Below, in pieces: positions 45,901 through 56,733 of a DNA stretch of 64,000 nucleotides; positions within the stretch are counted from its first letter, which is position 1; each line of letters starts with the position of its first letter. Position numbers and translations under genes: made by a program. Under the pieces are notes generated by a model that made no database searches, had not been told where the DNA came from, and saw only the letters and a program-made list of their open reading frames with translations. The stretch is from contig CM052361.1 in the NCBI GenBank assembly GCA_028551475.1, positions 14,081,501 to 14,145,500 on the forward strand, read 5' to 3'. This stretch comes from Casuarina equisetifolia (lineage: Eukaryota; Streptophyta; Magnoliopsida; Fagales; Casuarinaceae).

Positions 45901-46620
45901 ATCAAGGTCAGGTCAAAGTTAAAACACTAGACCAACTTATCCTGTTCTGACATCATATATGATTGTGGAGAAGAAAATGCTAGAACAATCAATTTTGCTG
46001 TGAAACAACAAAAGATGCTTAGAAGGCTTTAAGGAAATCCCTTTCAGCAATGGAATAATTTTGACATCAAAGAAAGTGTGCTACCTCTTCATTCACAATC
46101 TTCAGAGAATAGAAGCCTTATGCATATTTAGAGCTCCTTCACATTCTAGATAAGAAATAAGAGTCAATAAGACTTATTGACTATTCTAGTCAACATGAGA
46201 ACCGACTAATGAAACTACCTAAAGTACCCCTTTGACTAATTTCAGGAAGTGGTATATGTAGGATGTTTTAAGGCTATCCCAAGCCTGGGTTGAACTTTTT
46301 GTGGCCACAGATAACAGTATTTCCAAGCATGGTATTGGGAAATTAGGCTGATTTGGCACAGTAACACTTACAGCTGTCTTTGGAAATATTAAGCCACGGA
46401 AAGGCTAAAGGTCTATTTTGCATATCACGAGGAATTGAAACCTAGCTTGTGGACTATTCTAAATTACTTTGTGCTTTTCACAATGTAACTTCAACAAGGT
46501 AGATGTCCTCATATAAACAGAAACCTCTAAATTACTATAGTAACCTTTGGAGTAATTATTTCTTCTTCAAAAATTATTAATTGTAAAAAAATAAAGGGTT
46601 AGAAAGAGGGAGTAAATACA

Positions 46621-46659
<39 letters not shown>

Positions 46660-49600
46660 GAGAGAGAGAGAGAGAGAGAGAGAAATAACATTTCAGAATA
46701 TAAATGTAGCTAGAACTTGTTGTCAAAGAATTTATAAACAACACTGTTTTAAGAAATAAAAGAATGTAATTAAAATAATAAAAATCGAAATGACAAATAG
46801 AAAAATAAAAAGCACAAGAGTAGGATCAAATATTATCAGATAATCTATTAAGCTTCCAACTTTCAACCTCACTTTAGTTGGAATTAAAAATGTCCTATGA
46901 CATCCAAATCATCATTTTGTCAGATGCCAACAGGATAACTCAAAAGCAAATCAGGCTAACCAGAACTGGGTGTCTCTCAAGGTTCAATTTTGTATGCAAT
47001 ATCCAAGATGCAAAACATAAGCAACACAAAGAAAAATATTTACCCAATACTAATATCAATACCCGAAACTGATAGTGCTAAAAAACAACACTTACGCTCT
47101 TTCAGGGTAGTGTAAGCAAGCTTTGCAGCGTTCATCTCAGCTTGCTTTTTGGTCCCAGCTTCGTTTCCTTCAAAAACCTCTCCATATATCTCGACAGTCG
47201 AAAAAAAAACTGGTACATGGCTTTCAACTGAAGCATTTGTATTATAAACTGGCAAGTGAAAACCTTCTTTTTGAGTCAACTCTTGTAGAAGGTTCTTGTA
47301 GAGTCTAGTATCATCCTGAAACATTGGGAAAATAAAATTAAAAAAAGACAGAAAGACATTATAAATTAGTAAAATAAAGAATTGTTAAAATCATCTTTAT
47401 ATAAAGGGCAAGAGAAAATAGAATACTAACCTCTTTAACTCCATCAGGAACCAATGATGTTAAAGCAACTTTAGCAACTGCATTTTCAGCATCCTTCAAA
47501 CTAGAAAAGAACTCTGGACTCTCAAAGGTTTGTCCACCAATTGTGACCCTACATTTGAAGCGGCTAGCATGAGGAGGCCCCTCACGTTCACTGGAGTACA
47601 CAGGTAGACCAGTACTTTTCTTTTGAGCATAGTTTTGTAGATGATTCTTGTACAAATATTGCAGATCTGTTCCCCAACACAGAGATCGGAAGTTGTAAGT
47701 TCATACAATCACTTGTCACGAGAAAAACATGAGTGAAGTCCCAATGTAAGAAAGCCTCGCTAACTATAACACAAGATAAAGGAGTAATTCGTTTTCTTTT
47801 TTCTTTTAACAAAATTTCCACCGAAAAAGACACCAAGAAGCCACCAACTAAGTACACAAGGTTAAGGAGTACCTAAAGAACAAGACCACAGTGCACCAAT
47901 AGATGATCTATTGATTCCTCAAAACTTTTGATCATGATACAAAGGAAACGACCCTATAACCTAGAAATCTTTGGTTGAGACTTACTAAGGCACTGAATAT
48001 TTCTTACCTCTATCTCCATCATCACTGATGACATGCAAAGCAGTTCCGTAGGTCTCAGGCGTTTGACAAATCTCTTGTGTTTTTGTTTGCAAAGCAGGGC
48101 TCCCAGAGAGCACCATATTTACATCAGTACTTCCAATTGAAACACCTACAGAAAAATAATGAGAACCCAATATGAAAGCAACAAAGATTGTCCTAGAATA
48201 CACCCAGCAAATCTGGAACTTGGAAAACTGTGCACATGAACAGGTTAATCCATGAAAAAAAGAAGGAAACACCAGGAGATTTGATAACTACACTAGGAAA
48301 CCACCTAGAAAATGCTAGGTCAAAAGGTTTGGACCAATTAAAGAGTCAGATGCAAGTAAATTATACGAAAAAGGAACAAATAAGCACGAGCCCACTGTAA
48401 CGCACAATCTTTTAGAATAACCCTGGGACTTCACAATGAAAGGAATTAACATATTTTAGATGATATTATAAATTACACAGCAAGTGTGGTACCTTGAATT
48501 TCAAGGTGAAGGCATTTCGCAGGCATGTGCTAAAACCAACAACAGGCATATCCTTGTCCAATCTTGACTATATGGGCAATAACAAGGATTGCCAATTGTG
48601 ACTACGGCTTTTGCTTACCTAAATGCCTAACACACCACTAAGATGCAATAGATGGTATCCAAACCAACATGATGACACCATATAACTCCACAAGGGCATT
48701 ATAGACATGAGGGGGAAATAATGTTACCCCAAACTGGCACAACCTCATGTACTAGTTCAATTTAAGTTACACAATGTATTTACAAGGTCAATATAAATTA
48801 TACAACCATGATGGACCATCCTAATCTCAACTAGTCCTTTTATGGTAGCACAAAGATATAACTAGCGTGTCATCATCTCATTACAATAGATAAATAGGGG
48901 ATAATGAGAGAAAATGTAACTGAATGACCAAATGAAACTTTCCATAAGCACATCCACCCAATGGAGGCCTTAATTATTGGCCTTTCTTTCTCACTATTAT
49001 TTACATTCAATATAGCAGTGAAGGCTTAGCATTGGTAATGAGGATCTCAGTCCTAATGTGTTCATTCACTAGCGTTTAACCATAAAATTAAAATGGAAAG
49101 GCTAAATATGGAATTGTGGAACTAAACTGATTATCTAAAGCTAGTAAAATTGTAATGCATACCAGGCTCCACGAACTGAAAGATACAAATAAGAAATATA
49201 AAGGTACAACTTAGCACATAGGTGCAAGCCTCACTAGCTGGCATGCCTTGGGCAAATCCATTTTCACGATAACTCACCCCCAACCATTGGCTTAAAGAGG
49301 AGAAGAGCAAAGAAGCAAAAGACAAAGCAAACAAACAAGTAAATTCAACAACATTTAGATAGATTTGTACTAAAACATGTAAAAATTATACGAGACATAT
49401 GTAGAACTTCCAATGACTAAATGCAACAAAAGAGTTAGACATGTCTAGGCTAGAGTATATCCAGTCTAAATACAAGTAATCTTCTATTACATACAGGTAT
49501 TTGTACAAAATGAATGTTACATTGACTACTATCTTTGTACAGTCAATAGCCTTGACTTTAACCTAATAAACTTCAGATGATTTTTCCATGAGTGGATACT

Positions 49601-50705
49601 GATCAGAATAATCTATTTACATTACCAACAAATCATTAATCATCATAGCTGTGACTCATTTGACGTAAATATGAAATCGAATGCTCCAAGCCTTGCATGT
49701 TATTACAATTCTGGTCAAAACATTTCCAGCTGAATGTCTATCAACAGGAAATACAATTGCAACTGTAGTGACAACCCCTTTCACCAGTAGTAATTTGAAT
49801 AGACCTTAAATATCTCTTAAAGATATGTCAAACATTAGGAGGAATAGACAGGAGGGAAACCAATTGCTCTAGAAACTGCCGTTTAGTAAAGTGCTGCCAA
49901 AACATTCAAGTCGAACAAAAAGAGGTATTTCTATCCTGAAACTTAAACACTATAGACTTTTGAAGGAAACCTAACATCCATCAAAGAATAGATGCTAATC
50001 TTTTGTCAATCAAAGTTTTTCAGAATATTCTATTAGACCAAAGAAAAAGGTTTGCAACCACAATATTGATACCAAAAAAAAAAAAAAAAATCTGTATGCA
50101 ATAGACAGCTAACTGTTGAAAAGGTTTAAACACACAACTATTAATCATTCTAACTATGAGACAATACAACAAGACCGAGTGAACGCCATTGCTTGACTAT
50201 GCCACAGCAAGCTTCAGAATTTGGGAGCTAGAACAATATACAAAAACAATTATACAATAAAAGGAAGATCTATCAAGGGAACCACGATCAAAACTGCACT
50301 TTTCTCAGCACCCAAAAAACCATTAACCAACATATTTATAGAAACAAAACAGATTAACTAGCTAAGAAAATAAATACCAAGAACAAACATCAAATCTCAG
50401 ATTTCACTACCCCTTTTACCAGGTGGGAGAAGTGATGGCTGTGGGAAATGATCAAAGGATAAGAGAATGGAAGGCTGAGGCAAGGGAGGCTTAGGGTTAG
50501 TGAAGTGATCAAAGGCAATACGGGCAGCATCATTTTGTGCCTCTTTAGATGATTTGCAAGTGTTTTGAGTCTGAAAACATTCGCCATTGACAGTGACAGT
50601 GGCTGTGAATTTAGCGCTGTGATCAGGACCATCCTTTTTGGTCTCATACTCTGGCAACCTCCACGACCTTTGGTGGCACAACTCTTGCAGCCTTGACTTG
50701 TACAT
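42963..50705 (-). CDS. DRB-family protein with three double-stranded RNA-binding domains, 463 aa, seven exons
   Basis: Coding exons by GT-AG consensus and phase: 50705-50420, 48145-48008, 47666-47431, 47315-47096, 44819-44718, 43807-43631, 43195-42963; the total is 1392 bp with no frame break. dsRBM1 is residues 1-69 (MYKSRLQELCHQRSW, GPDHSAKF, SSKEAQNDAARIAF). A linker covers 96-141. dsRBM2 is about 145-214 (YKNHLQNYAQ, GPPHASRFKC, DAENAVAKVAL), and dsRBM3 about 225-292 (YKNLLQELTQKEG, KKQAEMNAAKLAY). The last two resemble the paired domains of Arabidopsis DRB4. The C-terminus VVVCPRMPNITTPEG ... DDQWVAY resembles the DRB4 tail. DRBs assist Dicer-like enzymes in small-RNA production or antiviral silencing, in nucleus or cytoplasm. 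Orthology to DRB4 rather than another DRB class is unsure. In dsRBM3 the usual GPxH is VESH. Confidence 0.92.
46612..46683. repeat. Compound microsatellite (AAAT)n(AG)n
   Basis: About eleven TAAA repeats run into about twelve AG repeats. It lies in intron 4 of the DRB gene and is likely polymorphic in length. Confidence 0.95.
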
Positions 50706-52760
50706 TTCTTTGTGGCCTCTTGCTCCTCTTAATTTGATGTAGGTGACAATAAGGAGGATTTACTGAGAATCACCAAAAGATACAATATTCCATCATGGAT
50801 GCTAAAAGTAATTTGTACACAGGATCTGTTTATAACTATCCACAGTTGTGAAAGACGAGGAAAGGCAAAAAGTATTACATTGTTACTTTTGTTGTTATTT
50901 ATTTATTTTCTTTTCACAAGAGATTAATCGAGATTAATTGAGATTAATTGCATGTACCTTTTAAAAAGAAATGGATGCATGTGAGTAAAATGCTCCTGAA
51001 CTTCCTAAATAACCCTTACCAAAAGACATAATAGGCTGGAGACCGCAGATTCTCATTATTTATCTTGAATGAAACATAGAGAAGAAATTGGATACAAAGT
51101 TGGATTTTTGCTTCATTCTTGGAAGGCCACATATCCTAATCATATACCACTTTATATTTATTCTTTTAATAGTTGGAAAGTATCCAAGATATAATTAAAA
51201 GAGTTATTAGTAATAGCTCATTCCTACAGAGTTATAAGTTATAATTGAAAGACCCATTTTAATCATTTTTTACCTTCTAATTAGGTTCACTAACTTGGTC
51301 CAAATAGTTCAGTTGAAATTATTTTCACAAAGACCACTTTGTAAGATTAGCATAGACTAGATTACTCACATGGAATTTGAATTTTGGAAAAGTAGTATGT
51401 AAGAAAGGCAATATGTAATCCACTATATAACAACATAGTCATAAGGGAAAATCATATATCAAGGAAACATGTATTCCACTATATTACAACATAGTCATAA
51501 AGAAAAATCATATATGTCAAAGAAGGTAAACAAATTCTAATTTTTCCTTTTTCTTTTTCTTGCTCAGATCATTGTAATCAAGGGCATAACTCTGGATCAA
51601 ATAATAAAATCAACCAAACTAGAAATCATAATAAAGATTGACCTAAATTACCAACAACAAAAATAAGTAACGAAGTACTAACAAAAACACAATGAAATCA
51701 TGAAGCAAATGATCCACCACCTTTTATACAAAAAATTAATTCATGCTCTATGATATGTAGTCGAAATCTAATAATGCTTTGAGAAATAGAGAAAGTATAC
51801 ATATGAGCAGCAATGTACTTTCTGATAGATCAAATTCAAATTGTCTAAACAAGAGAGGAAGAAGCAAGAAAGAAAGACAAAGACCTGAAAAACAATGACT
51901 AAAGAGTCAACAATTAACTGGGTAGCTGTCTTTCACAAACAGAGGGAATTTGAAGCTTTGCACTAATCCTAAGGTTAAACTGTTTTTTTGTCTTCGAGTC
52001 TCTCAGTGCATCAATGGCAAAACATCTGTTTTCTCTTTGAAAATCTTCTCATTAAGGTGGGTTTGCTACTGTAATGCATAAGGCTATGGGTCCTTACGAG
52101 CTTCTTTAAAGTACAAACATTGGACATATGTGTGCCGTTTGTATAGTTTGCTTATATCAGAACCTCTTTCCTAAGGGGTTAAATCAAATGTTACAAATCT
52201 TGATGTACACAACAGGGATTCTCCTTCACATTTAGAGGCCCGTCTTTCTTAATGCCTACCCATCATCACATGCCAAGCATCACAAGCCACATGCCAACTA
52301 TCAATTCCTCTTTTCTTGGTTCTAATAGCTGATCATATTTTTGAGAGTTATGGTTTGTTTGGATAACCACCCAGCAAACAATTCTGGTAATATAGTTTAT
52401 ATGGATAAGCACTCAGCGGGCCAACAATTCTGATTACCAGTCCAACGGTTGAGTTCCCTTGGGTTTGTTCTGATTCATCCGGATGCCATTGACTTTGTCA
52501 TCATCTAGGAATTATTCCCACAATTGCCTTTACACTATATCTAATTTCTCACAAACTAGCAAACGTATACAATGAAATATACGCTGGAGTTTGCAATGGA
52601 ATGCATATAAAGGTATGCGGAAGAACATGCCTGATGAGTACGAGTATGTTCCTTTTCATTTTTCTTTTTCTTTTTTCTTTTTCTTTCATTCTTAAGGATG
52701 AAGGCATCAACTTCTCGAAACCTCTCCAAATAACAGTTTATTCGGTGATTTTTTATGGCA
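50706..52760. other. Upstream region of the DRB gene
   Basis: On the minus strand an in-frame stop lies about 20 codons upstream of the DRB ATG, supporting that start. A 10-bp repeat (AGATTAATYG, three copies) is at about 50923-50953. A tandem duplication of about 57 bp is at 51410-51535 (CACTATATAACAACATAGTC repeated). The DRB promoter and the 3' UTR of the upstream small gene should lie here; no further coding was recognised. Confidence 0.45.
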
Positions 52761-53003
52761 TTACTGCGTTTCTTTAGGCATTTCATCAAACATCCACCAT
52801 GCCAACCCTACTATAGCTGCAACCAAAGACGGAGAAACGAGATAAACAACTCCAAACCCAACGAAAAGCAACAATCCATTAATTCCTGCCCCAAAAACCG
52901 CAAATACCAGTTGCACAGATACAAATCTAAGCAAAAATATAGGTACATTCAAATCATCCAAAAGATAGGTACATAAAAATATTGCTTCTGCATGTATTAG
53001 AGT

Positions 53004-53047
<44 letters not shown>

Positions 53048-53174
53048 ACCCGGAGAGACTGACAGACTTGAGAGGGAAAACCGCAGGAGTAGCAGAATGC
53101 TCTGAGAAACCGAGGAAGTCAAGGAGGACTAGAAGTGCGAGAATAAATGGCAGTCGCCGGAACCATTTAGGCAT
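52761..53174 (-). CDS. Possible small membrane protein, 90 aa in a two-exon model
   Basis: An uninterrupted 137-codon frame starts at ATG 53172-53174 (MPKWFRRLPFILALLVLLD), but its middle is encoded by a CT/AC microsatellite (LSLSLTHTHTHT), which is unlikely in a real protein. A better model is two exons: 53174-53068, donor GTCTGT, and 52926-52761, acceptor TTTTTGCTTAG. It keeps phase and gives 90 residues. The N-terminus has a basic stretch then a hydrophobic segment (about 9-22). The C-terminal exon encodes two hydrophobic segments (FVSVQLVFAVFGAG, LLLFVGFGVVYL and LVAAIVGLAWWMF) ending DEMPKETQ. I do not recognise the family. The donor is not a strong consensus, so the gene remains a hypothesis. 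Confidence 0.45.
53002..53047. repeat. Compound microsatellite (GT)n(GA)n
   Basis: Thirteen or so GT units are followed by about nine GA units. It lies just inside the proposed intron of the small membrane-protein gene. Confidence 0.95.
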
Positions 53175-53424
53175 GGTCGACTAGCTTAGAGAATAAGTTT
53201 CCTTTCATTTTCATCCATTGCCCGTACAGCGTAATGCATCATATCTGTGTACTTTATAATTAAAGCGAATAATTTCGGAGTTCGAAGGTCGTAGATTTTG
53301 TAAGTTTCTCAACACGCCTGGAGCGCGTCTACCTCATTACGGTGTAAATTCAAAACACATACAATATGATAAATATTAATATCCATATGCAAAAATCTAA
53401 CGAAGATGACGTACTGTATGTAAG

Positions 53425-54124
53425 TGTTACGGGTTTAGGTTTATGGGTCTAACCTATAATTAATTAAGTCAGTTTGATTTTAGATTTTTTGGGATAAGTC
53501 TAGATAGTTTAAGATTCTTGAATTTAGGATTTATTGAGATAAGTCAAGATAATTTAAGTTTCTTAGGGATTCTTTTAGATAGGATAAAATTTTCTTAGAT
53601 AAGTCAAGTTAGTCTAGGATTCTATGTCTCCTCTTTATAAAATGACATTATTTGTGCAAGGAGAAGGAAATTTAGATTATTGATTTGGTTCTTTGTTTTA
53701 TTTTTAATATAATTTATTTATTCTTTTCTTGGTTTTGGTATTCCCATTTTAGCCCCAATTAATGGTCTATGTTATAGGTTTAAGTTTATGAGTATAGTCT
53801 ATCATTAGTTAAGTCAATTTGATTTAGGATTTCTTGGAAGTCAGGTTAATTTAAGATTCTTGAGGATTTCTTAGATAAGATAAGATTTTCTTAAATAAGC
53901 TGAGTTAGTATAAGATTTTATGTCTTTTCTTTATAAAATGACATGATCATTGCAAAGGGAGGCAATTTGGATTATTAGTTTGATTTTTTGTTTTATTTTT
54001 AATATACTTTATTTATTCTTTTCTTGGTCTAGGTGTTCCTATCTAAGCCTTAATTAAATGTCTAGGTGTTCTCATATAAATCCCAATCTATCTTTTATGA
54101 AAGAGTCGTCTATCATTCCTAACA
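53425..54124 (+). repeat. LTR-like segment containing two tandem copies
   Basis: Unit 1 (53425-53769) starts TGTTACGGGTTTAGG and unit 2 (53770-54058) starts TGTTATAGGTTTAAG. Both continue through ATTAGTTAAGTCAATTTGAT-like, TTTATAAAATGACAT-like and TTTATTCTTTTCTTGGT blocks. The second is followed by a third short copy of the end (GTGTTCTCATATAAATCCC) and ATTCCTAACA. The outer TGTTA...TAACA ends look like an LTR with an internal duplication, or two LTR fragments head to tail. The flanks (GTAAG, AGCCA) give no target duplication. Confidence 0.6.
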
Positions 54125-55371
54125 AGCCATGATCTTATTGAATATAAATCAGTATCAGTAAACATATATTCAATATAACAATATGCATGCTAGCTATATT
54201 CTCTCTTATCATTGCTTCTAATGTACACGTACGCACACACACGGGGGACTAATGCATCCTATATATGTATTAATATTATTGCAAAATATATTGTATTCTA
54301 TGATACATGCATGTATACAGCAACTATTGCAAATATCATGAACAAGTAGATTAATGTAGTAGGAGCAATGATTTGTCCATCAAATCCAAGATTAGAACTT
54401 TAGATATTATAATAATAAACATCATTCTTTTCATAATATTGGTATATAAAAAAAGGTTGTTGTTTTTATGAACTTTCTTGATGGACACTAATTCCTTTGT
54501 TTCGTGACATATTTCTTATAGTTTTGATCATTCTAATTTCAAAGTTGCTTCTTTCAATTTTTTTTCCTTATTCAAGCTCAACCACTATTGACTTCGAGGA
54601 AGAATATTTATTGAAAATAGCTTGGAAATTTTATAAACAAAAGATTGTAACAAAGGTTATAAATCTTGAAATTCAACAACAAAAGCTTATTCTCTCATTT
54701 TTGTCTTTGTTCTTTGTTTACAAGAGTTTCAAGTTTTGCCGTCACTTTGATTTTCTTTATTTCAATTACTATGATAATGCAAAACCTATGATAATGGTGA
54801 TAAAATGTATAAAAATGTGTTTGACTAGTGGACCAAATCATGAACATGCTTCTATGATTGAAAAGGAAAAAGATTTGCTAGGCTATTGCACAACATCGCA
54901 TAAAGATGCTTCCTTCCCTAAGAAGATTGGAAAGGTATCTTCCAACAATGTACTTGGTTAAATCTATAAGATGAAGTTAGTGCTTAGTTTAGCTTATCTT
55001 CTTATAATAATAACAGTAGTGTCTTGTCAAAATAACAATATTTGTTTAATAGTTATTAATGTTCTGTGTCCTCTATATACAAGGGATATGCATGTAAAAC
55101 ATTTTTGTAGTACTGATTTATAACATATGGAAGTAAGCTTGTCATGATTTCCTTCACATAGTAAAGCCGAATGACTTTGTATAATGGAGTTTCATATTTT
55201 ATTTCTTTTTGTCTCTTTATTTCTGTTTTACTTTTGGACTTTTGTTTACATTATTTTGCTTATACCAAAACTTTGTTCATTATTAGCAAGTATGTGACCA
55301 TAATTTTCTTAGTGGAATCAAAATGTAGACTTCTTATGTTTATGTTAAAGCACAAGCAAATATGAAAACAT
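54125..55371. other. Intergenic sequence with one unassigned open frame
   Basis: A 154-codon frame at 54497-54961 (+) begins without ATG. It is rich in hydrophobic and lysine codons and shows no domain. It could be a decayed exon or element fragment, but I do not call it a gene. A short (AC)n run is near 54230. Confidence 0.35.
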
Positions 55372-55942
55372 TGTTAGCTTATTTTGTAAGCTCATGTAAG
55401 TATAAACTAATTCTTTTATAAAGTGTATTGATGTGAATAATATTGATCTAATTGTATAACCTTGATTGCAAATATGATGCTAGCTAGGGTAAGGCTTAGT
55501 GCACCTTATAGATGATGAGTCATGACTATTTGGTTTAGCACATTATAAGTTAAATTGGTTAAGTCCCCCCTCTAGCTCATTATATGTACATTAAAATTTG
55601 TATTTATATTGAAATAAGGTTTATGGTAGATCTTTGAGGAATTTAAGGGCATAATGGTCATTTAACCATGATTGGTATTTTTTTTCTATTTAACGAAACA
55701 TTATCACACTTTACTTGTCTATTTGTTAAATTGACACCCTTTCACACAAATTTTTCTCTTTATTATTGAGCATTCTTGTTACTGATTCATTGTGGGTTTC
55801 TTACTGTTCATTGGCTAGCACAATTAAGGTTATAAAGGATAAGATCTTTGCCAAAGATCATATAAAAAATGTAACTACAATCAAGTATGTAACTTTCATT
55901 TTAATTTCATACTTAAAACTCATTTTTAATCTATAATTGACA
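55372..55942 (+). repeat. 5' LTR of the old copia element
   Basis: It starts TGTTAGCTTATTTTG after ACAT. The end is placed where similarity to the 3' LTR stops (ATAATTGACA). The region just after it (to about 56090) repeats the LTR segment with AGCGTTCTTGTTATTGAT and GGATAAGATCTTAGCC. Confidence 0.7.
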
Positions 55943-56733
55943 CCCTTTTGCATAAATTTTCTCTTTACTATCAAGCGTTCTTGTTATTGATTTCATTATG
56001 GTTTCTTACCTCACATCGATTCATACAATCAAATTTATAAAGGATAAGATCTTAGCCAAGATCATATGAAAAATGTAAACTTAGAAATTAAAAGTACTTT
56101 CAAAATGGATAAACCTGCTAATTTCGCTCAAGAGAGTATTAATGAGTAAAAGCTTAAGCTTAAGTATACTGCATAGGAAAAATATAATAGGTTTTACCTA
56201 CTAACAATGAGGTGTCAAAACTTAAGTGTGATTTTCTCGAGAAATGCATAGCTAAAGAGTTTTTTGAGGTAATGTCATAGTAAAATAGAGCATCATCTCA
56301 TACTGATGTTGGTTCATTGATGTAAACACTTTTTAGTCTAAAGTATAATGAGACTAAGAATATCATAGATTATACTATAAGGATGGTACAATATTAAATA
56401 AAGCTTAAGCTTTAGGTATGGTTTTTTCAAAGCAAAAACATAATGCATTTGACTTTGATAAGTTTTTTCCTTAATTATACTATTATTAAGACATCCTATA
56501 ACAATAGTCTAGAGAATTGAATTGTTGATGACTTAAAAGCAAAACTTATCGTTGAAGATAATAAGTTGAAGTTTGAGAAGTCACATTTAGTTCTATTTTC
56601 TCAAGCTTTTAATTCTAGTAAAGGTAAGAAGTTTAAAAATCAATCTTAAAAGGACCTAAAGTTACTCATTCTACTAATAAGGAATCAGGGTCTTTTAGCA
56701 ACAAGTTTGCAAGTGAACTTGAGAGATATACAA

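Noticed and set aside
49131..49334. 67-codon minus-strand frame in DRB intron 1
   Set aside because: No dsRBM or other motif, and no splice sites in phase with the flanking exons.
52761..53174. Unspliced 137-residue protein
   Set aside because: Its middle is encoded by a dinucleotide microsatellite. The spliced model keeps phase and removes it.
54497..54961. 154-codon plus-strand open frame
   Set aside because: It has no ATG start, biased hydrophobic/lysine content, no recognised motif and AT-rich surroundings. It is not enough to call a gene.
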